Source: an uncultured Porphyromonadaceae bacterium
GTDB taxonomy: Bacteria > Bacteroidota > Bacteroidia > Bacteroidales > Muribaculaceae
Assembly (NCBI GenBank): GCA_900548975.1
Contig: URMS01000012.1
Location: 25,082 to 89,081 of the forward strand
Length of the DNA: 64,000 bases
Reading direction: 5' to 3'
The notes below the pieces were generated by a model, which saw nothing but the letters and a program-made list of their open reading frames with translations, did not search any database and was not told the origin of the DNA. The position numbers were made by a program, and so were the translations under genes. This document shows, in pieces, positions 36,120-44,115 of this stretch. How positions within the stretch are numbered: position 1 is the first letter of the stretch; each line of letters begins with the position of its first letter.

Positions 36120-37526
36120 TTATGCCTCGCCCTCGGCTTCGGCGGCAGCAACTTCTGCTCCGCTGGCATTGTTGAGGGTGTCGACAAGAGCGCGGAATTC
36201 GTCGAGCGAAACGGTCTTCTCGTTGAGTTTCACGGCGTTGTGTATAGCGTTCATGAGCTTCGAGGTGTAAGCCTGCTCTACGAGGCGACGGCGCTGATCC
36301 TTGTCCTTAAGGAGGTTCTCGGCATAGTAGTCGGCCATCTGTTCGGCCATCTGACCCATACCGTACTGGATGAGCTGCTGCATGGCGATAGAGCGGGCGA
36401 TAGCCTTGACATCGTCCTCTTCCACCTTGATGCCCATAACCTTGCCGGCCTGACCTTCGATGATTTCCCACTTCATACCGGGGATAGCCATCTTGAGTTC
36501 TTTGTCGACGTCCTCTTCCTTGATTTCGGGGTTAACGCGGACAATGAACTTACGCAGGAATGCCTCGGGAAGCTGCATGTTGGTGCCGTAGGTCTCCATA
36601 AGATAGTCTTCGGCAGTGCGGATAAAGAGGCTGCGGCTGTTGGGCTGGAGGCTCTGTGCGATCATGTCGCGCACACGTGCGAAGTACTCCTCTTCGTTGT
36701 GAACGGTGTCGGGACCGAACACCTTGTCGTAGAATTCCTGACCGAGTTCGGCGGGTTTGTTGACCACATACTCGGTGATTGTCATTTCGAAGTTACCGCG
36801 GGCTTCTTCCACACGATCGCGGTCGATATGGAGCATGGACGAGATTTCGGCCTCGTTGCCGTCGCATGTGGCGAAAGCGTCGAACACAACCTTGTCGCCT
36901 GCCTTTGTGCCTTCGAACTTGTCGGCTTCAGCGTTGCTCTTGAAGAGGAAGGGAGCCACGATGCCGTCGGTCACCTGGATGCCGTCGGCCTTAACCTGGC
37001 CGTCTTCGGCAAGCTGCATGATAGTGCCCTTGACGAGAGCGCGGTCGCCGTAGGTGTCGGTGGTCACACGGTCACCGGCCTGCAGACGAATGTTCTTGTC
37101 CTGCTCGGCAACCATCTCGTCGCTGACGGCGATGTTATAGAAGTCGAGCTCCACATTCTGGTCGAATACCATGTTGAGTTCGGGCATCAGACCGATTTCG
37201 TATACGAAAGTATAGTCCTTCTCGTCGAGGTTCATCTCGTTGTCGTCGGCGGGGATGGGCTGACCGAGAATCTGGATCTTGTTGTCTTCGATATATTTGA
37301 GAGCGGCATCGGAAGCTACGTCGTTGAGAACGCCGGCTTTTACCTGCTTGCCGAAACGCTTCTGGAGCTGTGCCATGTCGACATGACCTTTGCGGAAGCC
37401 GGGGATCTGACGGTTCTGACCGATATCCTTAAGTTCTTTCTTCACGCGGGCGGCATAATCTGCTTCTTCGATTTTTACGACCAGACGGCCTTCGAGCTCG
37501 CCGGTCTTTTCGAGTGTTACGTCCAT
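36120..37526 (-). CDS. tig: Trigger factor (ribosome-associated chaperone)
   Basis: A 468-residue folding chaperone that binds ribosomal protein L23 at the tunnel exit. The ribosome-docking region (FRKGHVDMAQLQKRFGK, the Bacteroidales variant of GFRxGKxP) is near residue 45. A central PPIase-like region (QAGDRVTTDTYG, EGTKAGDKVVFD) and a long helical C-terminal arm domain follow; the end is an Ala/Glu-rich tail. The sequence fits the divergent Bacteroidales trigger factor. It is a single-gene unit with promoter 37610-37617 and a strong terminator. Confidence 0.88.
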   Translation of the reverse strand: MDVTLEKTGELEGRLVVKIEEADYAARVKKELKDIGQNRQIPGFRKGHVDMAQLQKRFGKQVKAGVLNDVASDAALKYIEDNKIQILGQPIPADDNEMNLDEKDYTFVYEIGLMPELNMVFDQNVELDFYNIAVSDEMVAEQDKNIRLQAGDRVTTDTYGDRALVKGTIMQLAEDGQVKADGIQVTDGIVAPFLFKSNAEADKFEGTKAGDKVVFDAFATCDGNEAEISSMLHIDRDRVEEARGNFEMTITEYVVNKPAELGQEFYDKVFGPDTVHNEEEYFARVRDMIAQSLQPNSRSLFIRTAEDYLMETYGTNMQLPEAFLRKFIVRVNPEIKEEDVDKELKMAIPGMKWEIIEGQAGKVMGIKVEEDDVKAIARSIAMQQLIQYGMGQMAEQMADYYAENLLKDKDQRRRLVEQAYTSKLMNAIHNAVKLNEKTVSLDEFRALVDTLNNASGAEVAAAEAEGEA

Positions 37527-37583
37527 TATGTATCTGTTTTTATGTATGTTTTGTATTTCGTTCCACTATACGGTTCAACGGAA

Positions 37584-37601
37584 AAACCGCGCCTGCGGTT
37601 T
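37584..37601 (-). promoter_or_regulatory. Hairpin in the tig 5' leader
   Basis: AAACCGC/GCGGTTT, a perfect 7-bp stem (37584-37590, 37595-37601) with a 4-base loop, in the ~75-base leader of tig. On the minus strand the 3' arm and following bases give TTTTT, so it looks like a small attenuator or terminator inside the leader. Confidence 0.35.
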
Positions 37602-37609
37602 CCGAACTG

Positions 37610-37617
37610 CAAAATTA
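37610..37617 (-). promoter_or_regulatory. -7 promoter box for tig
   Basis: TAATTTTG followed by CAGT on the minus strand, giving a leader of about 75 bases before the ATG at 37526. No TTTG at -33. Confidence 0.55.
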
Positions 37618-37728
37618 ATATTAATTTTTTGTATTACGGCCATTTTGGCACCCTGCGTCCGTCTTTTTTTCGCTAAAATGAACTTAGAGGCGCTAACAGA
37701 CGTTAAAAAACACATACAAGCACACACA

Positions 37729-38325
37729 ATGAAAAATATATCGCTCATTCCTCAGCAGGCACACAAACCGGCTCCAGGCACTCTTCTCGATGCCATCTAC
37801 CGCCGTCATACCGACCGTTTCTTCAGCCCAAAGCCTCTCGATGCGGAGCATCTGTCGCAGCTTCTTTGGGCGGCCTACGGCATAAACCGCCCCGACGGAC
37901 ACCGCACGGTCCCGTCGGCAATGGCCCTCTACCCTCTGCGCATATACGCCTTCATGCCCGAAGGCGTGTACCTCTACAATCCGGTGGAGTCGCGGCTCGA
38001 AGCGGTTGCCGAAGGCGACCATCGGGCCGCTGCAGGAATGCAGGATTTCGTTGCCTCCGCACCGCTCAATCTTGTAATATACAGCGATTACGACGCCTTG
38101 CGCACAGGCGATCCCCACACCGACAAAATGATGGAAGGCCTTAAAGCCGCAATGTCGGCGCTCGATGCCGGCGCCGTAGCCGAAAACGTGTATCTCTACT
38201 GCAGCTCGGAAGGCATCAATGTGGTCGAGCGCATGATGGTCGACTCCGATGCTGTCGCCCGGCTTCTCTCGCTGCCCGACAGCTATCATTTCCAGGTCGC
38301 CCTCTCCGTGGGATACGGTGCTTAA
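37729..38325 (+). CDS. Nitroreductase-family (SagB/ThcOx-like) flavoprotein
   Basis: A 198-residue FMN-dependent oxidoreductase. I take the ATG at 37729 (MKNISLIPQQAHKP); an ATG at 37678 is in frame but adds an atypical stretch. The nitroreductase FMN phosphate-binding start is RRHTDRFFSPKPLD near residue 25, followed by SQLLWAAYGINRPDGHRTVPSAMALYP, and the later AVAENVYLYCSSEGINV segment is also typical. The substrate is unknown. It ends three bases before the convergent SpoU methyltransferase gene. Confidence 0.85.
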   Translation: MKNISLIPQQAHKPAPGTLLDAIYRRHTDRFFSPKPLDAEHLSQLLWAAYGINRPDGHRTVPSAMALYPLRIYAFMPEGVYLYNPVESRLEAVAEGDHRAAAGMQDFVASAPLNLVIYSDYDALRTGDPHTDKMMEGLKAAMSALDAGAVAENVYLYCSSEGINVVERMMVDSDAVARLLSLPDSYHFQVALSVGYGA

Positions 38326-38327
38326 AG

Positions 38328-39131
38328 CTATTTGCTTAATTCCCAGAAGGCAACCGCCGAGGCAGCAGCCACATTGAGAGAGTCGACGCCGTGGCACATC
38401 GGTATTTTCACCGTGTAGTCGGCGCCGACTATTTCGTTCTGGGCCAGGCCGTCGCCCTCGGTGCCAAGCACTATGGCCAGACGCGGCTCGGCGGCGAGCA
38501 CAGGATCGCCGATGCTTACCGAATCATTGCGCAAGGCCATTGCCACAGTCTTGAAACCGAACTGCCGCAGATAAGCGGCACCGGCGCCCTGCGGCAGGAA
38601 TGTCCAAGGAATCAGAAATACCGAACCCATCGACACACGCACGGCACGGCGGTTGAGCGGGTCGCACGAACTTGCCGTCAGCACCACGGCGTCCATGCCG
38701 AGGGCGGCCGCCGAGCGGAATATTGCACCGATATTTGTAGTGTCGACCACGCCGTCTATCACGGCCACACGCCGCGCATCGGCCACCACATCGGCCACGG
38801 CGCGGGGCGCGGGTCGGCGCATGGCGCAGAGCACACCGCGGGTCAGCACATAGCCGGTGAGACCTGCAAGTAGGTCGCGGTCGCCCACATACACCGGCAC
38901 ACTGTCGCCGCACATTGCTATGATATCGGCCGCATCACCGCCGACGTGACGCCGCTCGCACATCAGTGCCAGCGGTTCGTATCCGGCCTCGAGCGCCACC
39001 TTTATCACCTTGGGGCTTTCGGCTATAAACACACCTTTGCCGGGCTCGAGCCTGTTGCGCAGCTGAGCTTCCGTGAGCGAGGCGAATACCGCCATACGGC
39101 TGTCGTCCAAAGATTCGATTTCCACTATCAT
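38328..39131 (-). CDS. TrmH/SpoU-family RNA 2'-O-methyltransferase
   Basis: A 267-residue SPOUT methyltransferase that modifies rRNA or tRNA ribose with S-adenosylmethionine. An N-terminal substrate-binding domain (residues ~1-95) precedes the knotted domain with motif 1 DTTNIGAIFRSA, motif 2 IVLGTEGDGL and motif 3 IPMCHGVDSLNVAAASA. The target nucleotide cannot be told from sequence. Its ATG at 39131 is only four bases downstream of a TAAATTTG box, suggesting a leaderless message. It converges with the nitroreductase gene. Confidence 0.93.
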   Translation of the reverse strand: MIVEIESLDDSRMAVFASLTEAQLRNRLEPGKGVFIAESPKVIKVALEAGYEPLALMCERRHVGGDAADIIAMCGDSVPVYVGDRDLLAGLTGYVLTRGVLCAMRRPAPRAVADVVADARRVAVIDGVVDTTNIGAIFRSAAALGMDAVVLTASSCDPLNRRAVRVSMGSVFLIPWTFLPQGAGAAYLRQFGFKTVAMALRNDSVSIGDPVLAAEPRLAIVLGTEGDGLAQNEIVGADYTVKIPMCHGVDSLNVAAASAVAFWELSK

Positions 39132-39135
39132 GCCG

Positions 39136-39143
39136 CAAATTTA
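39136..39143 (-). promoter_or_regulatory. -7 promoter box abutting the SpoU methyltransferase start
   Basis: TAAATTTG on the minus strand followed by CGGC and the ATG at 39131, a four-base spacer like that of mltG. No TTTG at -33, so less certain. Confidence 0.45.
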
Positions 39144-39154
39144 ATAATTTTGTT

Positions 39155-39595
39155 TCAGAAACGGATTGTGTATGCCACCCCTACTCCGATATACGGCTGC
39201 ATGCCGCGCGGAGTAATACCGTAGCCGGCCTGTATGCCTACGCTGAAGCGTGGCTGACGGGCCGGAGGCGCCACGCTGACAGTGCGGAGCATTATCAGGC
39301 TGTCGAGGCGCGGACGGTAGCCGCTGACATAGGCCCGGTAGCCGTTGCCGGCGTATTGAGCCTGTTCCACAGAAACGATGGCATCCACACTGTCGGCCGT
39401 CGTCGGTGCTGGGAGCCGCACGGTGTCGGGCCTGAGATAGCGCACAGTTACCCGCGGCGGCGAGGCTATGCGCACGGTATCGTGGCGCGTGAGCACTGTC
39501 ACGCGACCGGGTGCTGTTTCTATACGGCCGCAAGCCCTGCCCCCGACGACGAAGCCCGCGGCAAAAGCAGCCAGTGTAATCAGCGATTTTTTCAT
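39155..39595 (-). CDS. DUF6808-like membrane-anchored protein
   Basis: A 146-residue protein starting MKKSLITLAAFAAGFVVGG at 39595; the start overlaps the amidase stop by 4 bases. An N-terminal membrane anchor is followed by a segment rich in DTVR repeats and a conserved-looking C-terminus with YRAYVSGYRPRLDSL and FSVGIQAGYGITPRGMQPYIGVG. I recognise this pattern as that of the Bacteroidales DUF6808 proteins, which are common next to amidases in phages and mobile elements. Its function is unknown; a spanin-like lysis accessory role is inference from position only. Confidence 0.7.
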   Translation of the reverse strand: MKKSLITLAAFAAGFVVGGRACGRIETAPGRVTVLTRHDTVRIASPPRVTVRYLRPDTVRLPAPTTADSVDAIVSVEQAQYAGNGYRAYVSGYRPRLDSLIMLRTVSVAPPARQPRFSVGIQAGYGITPRGMQPYIGVGVAYTIRF

Positions 39596-40188
39596 ATGCC
39601 GAAATATTTTCTGATGGCTTCGACATGCAGGCCCACAATGGTAGCGATACCCTTTTGAGATGACAGAAAGGCCACGTCGCCGCGATTGTCCTGAAACATA
39701 TTTTCTGTAAGCACCGCCGGGCACGGCGTGTCGCGACATATGGCGAGCGACGCCGTCCAGTAGCCGCAGGTCGGCGTGGCACGGTTGCCCAGAATACCGG
39801 CTTTACGAGCCTCTTCGAAAAGACATGCCGCCAGACGCTTCGAACGCGCCGATGCATTGGGCGCCACAAACACCGACCATCCGCAGGCTTCGCCCCACAA
39901 GCTGCCGTTGCCCGAAGCATTGTTATGCACCGACACCAGCACGGCATCGCGCCCGGCGGCAAGGGCGACCACGCGCCGGCAGCGCTCGCGCAAAGGCACA
40001 TCGGTTTCTTCGGGCACGGCCACCACGGCGTCGATACCGTAAGCAGCAAGCCCATCTGCAATCAGCCGCGCCACCCGGCGGCACCAACGGTATTCGCGGT
40101 GGCGGCCGTCGGGGCTCCGTTTGCCCGGCGTTTCCACTCCATGACCGGCATCGACAATCACAAGAAAATTTTTGTTATCCATAGGCAT
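39592..40188 (-). CDS. N-acetylmuramoyl-L-alanine amidase (Amidase_3)
   Basis: A 198-residue zinc amidase cutting the bond between muramic acid and L-alanine in peptidoglycan. Zinc ligands are visible: IVDAGHGVETPG, the EYRWCRRV glutamate and SVHNNASG; the catalytic Glu is in LTENMFQD near 175. There is no signal peptide, so like a phage endolysin it needs another route across the membrane. Starts at 40188 and 40182 (both ATG) are possible. It overlaps the DUF6808-like gene by 4 bases; together they look like a lysis cassette remnant or a domesticated endolysin pair. Confidence 0.88.
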   Translation of the reverse strand: MPMDNKNFLVIVDAGHGVETPGKRSPDGRHREYRWCRRVARLIADGLAAYGIDAVVAVPEETDVPLRERCRRVVALAAGRDAVLVSVHNNASGNGSLWGEACGWSVFVAPNASARSKRLAACLFEEARKAGILGNRATPTCGYWTASLAICRDTPCPAVLTENMFQDNRGDVAFLSSQKGIATIVGLHVEAIRKYFGI

Positions 40189-40204
40189 TTTATTAAGATG
40201 TCGG

Positions 40205-40212
40205 CAAAATTA
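40205..40212 (-). promoter_or_regulatory. -7 promoter box for the amidase pair
   Basis: TAATTTTG on the minus strand, 16 bases before the ATG at 40188; no TTTG at -33. Confidence 0.45.
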
Positions 40213-40348
40213 CCGGCGAAAACATGCGACAATCTTCAAAACGGATTAACGATATGTTTTAACAATTGTCAAATAGAGCCGTTTTTTGAACCAAGAGGCC
40301 TCAGGGGCGTTATAATGGTACCAAATCAAAATAACATACACTAAAACT

Positions 40349-40924
40349 ATGACCTACGAACAACCTCAATTGCCCTACGATGAAGATGCTCTCGAACCCG
40401 CGATCAGCCGTCGGACTGTCGAATTCCACTACGGCAAGCACGAGAAAGCATATATCGACAATCTCAACAGACTGATAAAAGGCACCGAGTTCGAAGATAT
40501 GGAACTCGAAGAAATCATTGCACACGCTCAGGGACCCTTGTTCAACAACGCCTCCCAGGCCTGGAATCATATTTTCTATTTCTTCACCTTCTCGCCAGAC
40601 GGACGCCGCGAACCTCAGGGCGATTTACGCAAGGCCATAGAGCGCGAATTCGGATCCTTCGAAAAATTCAAGGAAGCATTCGTCGACGCAGGCGTAGGCC
40701 TCTTCGGTTCGGGCTGGGTGTGGCTGTCGCGCGACGAAAACGGCAAGCTTTTCATAACACAGGGACCGAATGCAGCAAACCCCATCACCTCGGGGTTGAC
40801 CCCGCTACTGACGTTCGACGTATGGGAACATGCATACTATCTCGACTATCAGAACCGTCGGGCCGATGCCCTCAAGAAACTATGGGACATCGTCGACTGG
40901 GCTGTAGTCGAAAGCAGATACTGA
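40349..40924 (+). CDS. sodB: Superoxide dismutase (Fe/Mn family)
   Basis: A 191-residue cytoplasmic enzyme that removes superoxide. All four metal ligands are present: His27 in FHYGKHEKAY, His74 in NNASQAWNHIFY, Asp157 and His161 in FDVWEHAYYLDYQ. Gln70 just before WNH is the position that favours iron, though Bacteroides enzymes of this type can use either metal. It is a single gene: a strong terminator follows 50 bases after the stop, before the next promoter. Confidence 0.97.
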   Translation: MTYEQPQLPYDEDALEPAISRRTVEFHYGKHEKAYIDNLNRLIKGTEFEDMELEEIIAHAQGPLFNNASQAWNHIFYFFTFSPDGRREPQGDLRKAIEREFGSFEKFKEAFVDAGVGLFGSGWVWLSRDENGKLFITQGPNAANPITSGLTPLLTFDVWEHAYYLDYQNRRADALKKLWDIVDWAVVESRY

Positions 40925-40975
40925 CACGACTTGAAATAGCACTTTAGTTTTAGCATAATGTGATGAATGGAAAGG

Positions 40976-41003
40976 GAGGTACTCGTGAGAGCACCTCTTT
41001 TTC
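40976..41003 (+). terminator. Intrinsic terminator of sodB
   Basis: GAGGT-CTC/GAG-ACCTC stem (8 pairs with one A/C mismatch) around a GTGA tetraloop (40976-40997), followed by TTTTTC. Confidence 0.75.
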
Positions 41004-41006
41004 TTG

Positions 41007-41034
41007 TTTGTTCGTGGCTTTTTTGCTACTTTTG
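41007..41034 (+). promoter_or_regulatory. Promoter for the 41060 membrane-protein gene and ispB-tatD run
   Basis: TTTG (41007-41010), 16 bases, then TACTTTTG (41027-41034), 25 bases before the ATG at 41060. The spacer is shorter than the usual 19-21. Confidence 0.55.
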
Positions 41035-41059
41035 CGAAGTATTTCAAGCACATGCGACA

Positions 41060-41623
41060 ATGATACTTCCTAACTGGCTGTTTATAGCCGTTGTTCTTAT
41101 CCTGAGCCTTACCGCAGCCGGATTTCTGGTGTGGATTATTCTGAAAGCCATACCGCGTGGAAATTCTTCGGGCATACAGTCGGCACGCGGTTGTGCGGGC
41201 TTATTCATGTTCATATTCCTCAGTCTGGCCTGTGTCGTGAGCATTACCTGGGCTGTGCCGAAATCGACCGTCATAATAGCCGGTCCCGACAAAGAACACT
41301 CGGCCAAAGCCGTCGTATTCACCGCTCCGGAATCGTTCAAAGAGAAATACGGTATCGCCGACTTCCCGATGGGCCGCGGCTACGTGGTCAACACCACCGA
41401 CCGCAATATGCTGCTCTATAACGTGCGTTACTGCACTAACCCTCTCCTCACTCCCGATACCGACCACAAAGTATTGGAGATACCTGCCGGAAAGTGCACA
41501 TACGTGGAACCCGCCTGCATGCCCGACTTCTTCTTCACGGAGCCCGAATATATACGTATAGAATCGGGCGAGAATGACGTTCAGGACCGCTGGATTCTCG
41601 ACTATAGTCCCCTCAACCCCTGA
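41060..41623 (+). CDS. Two-helix membrane protein, unknown function
   Basis: A 187-residue protein I do not recognise. The ATG at 41060 (MILPNWLFIAVVLILSL) lies just after the promoter; a longer reading starts inside the sodB terminator. Membrane helices are at about 4-25 and 43-63, then a ~120-residue soluble domain (KAVVFTAPESFKEKYGIADF, YVVNTTDRNMLLYNVRYC) that is probably periplasmic and contains several cysteines. It precedes the prenyl synthase gene by 7 bases and so heads the operon. Confidence 0.65.
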   Translation: MILPNWLFIAVVLILSLTAAGFLVWIILKAIPRGNSSGIQSARGCAGLFMFIFLSLACVVSITWAVPKSTVIIAGPDKEHSAKAVVFTAPESFKEKYGIADFPMGRGYVVNTTDRNMLLYNVRYCTNPLLTPDTDHKVLEIPAGKCTYVEPACMPDFFFTEPEYIRIESGENDVQDRWILDYSPLNP

Positions 41624-41630
41624 TTAAGAT

Positions 41631-42596
41631 ATGGAATACTCGATCGAATATCTGTCGGCTGCCGTAGAAAGCGCCGTCAGTTCTCTTTCTTTTCCCGCCA
41701 CAGCGCCCAAACTCTTCGAACCGGTGCGCTACACCCTCGAGAGCGGCGGCAAACGTCTGCGCCCCGTGTTGCTTCTGGCCGTGTTTTCGGCTCTTAGCCG
41801 ACGCGACATTTCCGAAGCCATGTACCAGGCGCTCGGCATAGAGATATTTCACAACTTCACCCTGCTGCACGACGACGTGATGGACAATGCCGATCTGCGG
41901 CGCGGACGCCCCACAGTACACCGCCGCTGGAACGAGAATACGGCCATCCTGTCGGGTGATGCCATGCTCACATACGCCTCGATGCTGATGTCGCGTTGCC
42001 CGGCCGACCGTCTGGCCGCCGTCACGGAAAGCTTCAACTCCACCGCCATGGGAGTGTACGAAGGCCAGCAGCTCGACATGGAATTCGAACGCCGCCACAA
42101 AGTATCGGTCGACGAGTACCTCGAAATGATAAAACTCAAGACATCGGTACTGCTGGCCGGAGCCTGCGCCATAGGCGCCATCATGGCCGAGGCCGATGCC
42201 GAAGTTAGCCGCAGGCTCTACGACTACGGTCTGGCGCTGGGCATAGCATTCCAGCTACGCGACGACTGGCTCGACACCTTCGGCGACCCCGCTATCTTCG
42301 GCAAGGAAATCGGCGGCGACATCCTCAACAGGAAAAAGACATGGCTGCTTATCATAGCTCTGGAGGAAAGCGACGGCGAAGTGGCCGACATTTACGCCGC
42401 CGGCCTCCCCGACCACAGGCTCATCGACAGCATCACCGCTGTATACTCGCGACTCGGCCTCGCCGACCGCTGTCAGGAACTGGCCGAAGGCTACTCGCGC
42501 CGGGCTATAGAAGCTCTCGAAGGAGTGGAGATGGACGCCGATGCCCGTCGATTCCTCATAGAACTGGCAAGAAACGCTTCCACACGTTCGCACTGA
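41631..42596 (+). CDS. Polyprenyl diphosphate synthase
   Basis: A 321-residue trans-prenyltransferase that chains isopentenyl diphosphate units to make the menaquinone side chain or a shorter farnesyl/geranylgeranyl product. The first aspartate-rich motif is HDDVMDNADLRRGRPT (Asp81, 82, 85), the second RDDWLDTFGD near 211-220. The GGKRLRP substrate-binding start is at residues 39-45. Chain length cannot be read with certainty; an IspB-like long-chain enzyme is the most likely. Its stop overlaps the tatD ATG (TGATGA). Confidence 0.93.
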   Translation: MEYSIEYLSAAVESAVSSLSFPATAPKLFEPVRYTLESGGKRLRPVLLLAVFSALSRRDISEAMYQALGIEIFHNFTLLHDDVMDNADLRRGRPTVHRRWNENTAILSGDAMLTYASMLMSRCPADRLAAVTESFNSTAMGVYEGQQLDMEFERRHKVSVDEYLEMIKLKTSVLLAGACAIGAIMAEADAEVSRRLYDYGLALGIAFQLRDDWLDTFGDPAIFGKEIGGDILNRKKTWLLIIALEESDGEVADIYAAGLPDHRLIDSITAVYSRLGLADRCQELAEGYSRRAIEALEGVEMDADARRFLIELARNASTRSH

Positions 42597-43375
42597 TGAT
42601 CGACACCCATACACACCTCTACGACCGCGCCTTTGCCGCCGGCTGCACCGACCCGATGGCCGGATGCTGCGATGCCGTAGACCGTGCGGTTGCCGCGGGA
42701 GTAAATATGATGGTACTCCCCAACGTCGACCTCGAGTCCATCGTCCCCCTCAAGGCGCTGCGGGCGCTCCGCCCCGAAGTTACGGCGGCAGCCATGGGAC
42801 TGCACCCTACCGAGCTCGGCACCGACTGGCGTGCCACACTCGATATAATAGAGGCCGAACTGCGCCGCGGCGGTTACTGCGCCGTAGGCGAAGTGGGTAT
42901 CGACCTCTATTGGGACCGCACATACGAGCGCGAGCAGATGCTCGCCTTCGACGCACAGCTTTCTCTGGCCGAAGAAATGTCGCTCCCGGTGATAATACAC
43001 TGCCGCGAAGGCCTCGACCACACGCTCGAAGTACTGCAGGGTCATAGGGGGGTCAGCGCCGTGTTCCACAGCTTCGGCGGACCAGTGGCCGACGCCGAGC
43101 GCATCATGCGTGCCGGCGACTACTATTTCGGCATCAACGGCATCGTCACATTCAAAAATTCCGGTCTCAAAAGCGTCATACCGGCTCTTCCGGCCGACCG
43201 CATCCTCACCGAGACCGACTCGCCCTATCTTGCACCGGTGCCCTACCGAGGAAAACGGAACGAAAGCTCCTACATCCCCCTGATAGTGGCTGCAATCGCC
43301 GAAGCCACAGGCAAAAGCGCAGCCGAAATCGACGCCGTCACCACAGCCAACGCTCAAAGATTCTTCTCTCTATGA
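42596..43375 (+). CDS. TatD-family metal-dependent hydrolase
   Basis: A 259-residue TIM-barrel metallohydrolase, related to TatD/YcfH DNases and quality-control nucleases. I use the ATG at 42596 (MIDTHTHLYDRAF), which carries the first metal site DTHTHLYD; the frame is open much further upstream but only inside the prenyl synthase gene. Other ligands: GEVGIDLYW, IHCREG, FHSFGG and TETDSPYL. Whether it acts on DNA is unproved. It overlaps the upstream and downstream genes by a few bases. Confidence 0.93.
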   Translation: MIDTHTHLYDRAFAAGCTDPMAGCCDAVDRAVAAGVNMMVLPNVDLESIVPLKALRALRPEVTAAAMGLHPTELGTDWRATLDIIEAELRRGGYCAVGEVGIDLYWDRTYEREQMLAFDAQLSLAEEMSLPVIIHCREGLDHTLEVLQGHRGVSAVFHSFGGPVADAERIMRAGDYYFGINGIVTFKNSGLKSVIPALPADRILTETDSPYLAPVPYRGKRNESSYIPLIVAAIAEATGKSAAEIDAVTTANAQRFFSL

Positions 43376-44091
43376 AACTATTTATCCGCATACTCATCGC
43401 CTTCATGCTGTGCGCGGCACCGGCTTACGCCCAGACTCCGAAGAAAAAATCGTTCGAAGACCTGGAGGTGAACAAGAAGCCGAAAAAATCGTTTGGCGAC
43501 CTCAACAAGAACAAAAACGCTAAGCCGGCTCCGGCCCCTGCCCCTGCTCCCAAAAAACAGCCCGCCCCGGCTCCCGCGCCCAAACCCCAGCCTCAGCAAC
43601 CCCGGCAGCAGGAGCAGTCGCGGGTTGAAGTGCGCCATACCGGTTTCGGCGAAGAGACATGGTATCACAACCCCGACGGCTCGGCAATGGTTATCACCCG
43701 ACGCCAATGTGTCAACTGTCATGGTACCGGAGTCTGCCCCGTATGCCATGGCACACAAGGCAAATATGCCAACGGCATGTGGTACGGATGCACATTCTGC
43801 GCAGGACTCGGCGGACGATGCAAAACCTGTCAGGGCAAAGGCATAACTACCGGCACGACGTTCATAAATCAGTTCGGTAACGCCATCGGCTACGACGAAT
43901 ACGGCAGAATATCACTCGGCAGCGGCGCACCCAAAAGCGGCGGTTCCTCCTCGCGCAACCGCAAGAGCGACGTCGAGCCCATCGATATCATCCAGTACAA
44001 CACCCCCGACTACACCGGCAGCGGCTCCGTGTCCTGGTGCGACAAATGCAAAAAGTGGGGCTACACCCACACCCACAAAACAGTACGCTGA
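43372..44091 (+). CDS. Exported DnaJ-type zinc-finger protein
   Basis: A 239-residue exported protein (signal MKLFIRILIAFMLCAAPAYA). After a KKKSFEDL/KKSFGDL repeat and a Pro-Ala linker comes a cluster of CxxC pairs (CVNCHGTGVCPVCHG, CTFCAGLGGRCKTCQGKG) that looks like the DnaJ zinc-finger repeat, which usually sits in the cytosol. The C-terminus has another CDKC. The function is unknown; it may be a zinc- or thiol-based folding factor of the periplasm. Its start overlaps tatD by 4 bases, and purT follows after 24. Confidence 0.7.
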   Translation: MKLFIRILIAFMLCAAPAYAQTPKKKSFEDLEVNKKPKKSFGDLNKNKNAKPAPAPAPAPKKQPAPAPAPKPQPQQPRQQEQSRVEVRHTGFGEETWYHNPDGSAMVITRRQCVNCHGTGVCPVCHGTQGKYANGMWYGCTFCAGLGGRCKTCQGKGITTGTTFINQFGNAIGYDEYGRISLGSGAPKSGGSSSRNRKSDVEPIDIIQYNTPDYTGSGSVSWCDKCKKWGYTHTHKTVR

Positions 44092-44115
44092 ACCACCTAA
44101 ACCATCATTACATAT

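Noticed and set aside
40312..40318. E. coli-like -10 hexamer TATAAT upstream of sodB
   Set aside because: In this lineage the primary sigma factor reads TAnnTTTG; no matching -35 lies at a proper distance, so I treat it as chance.
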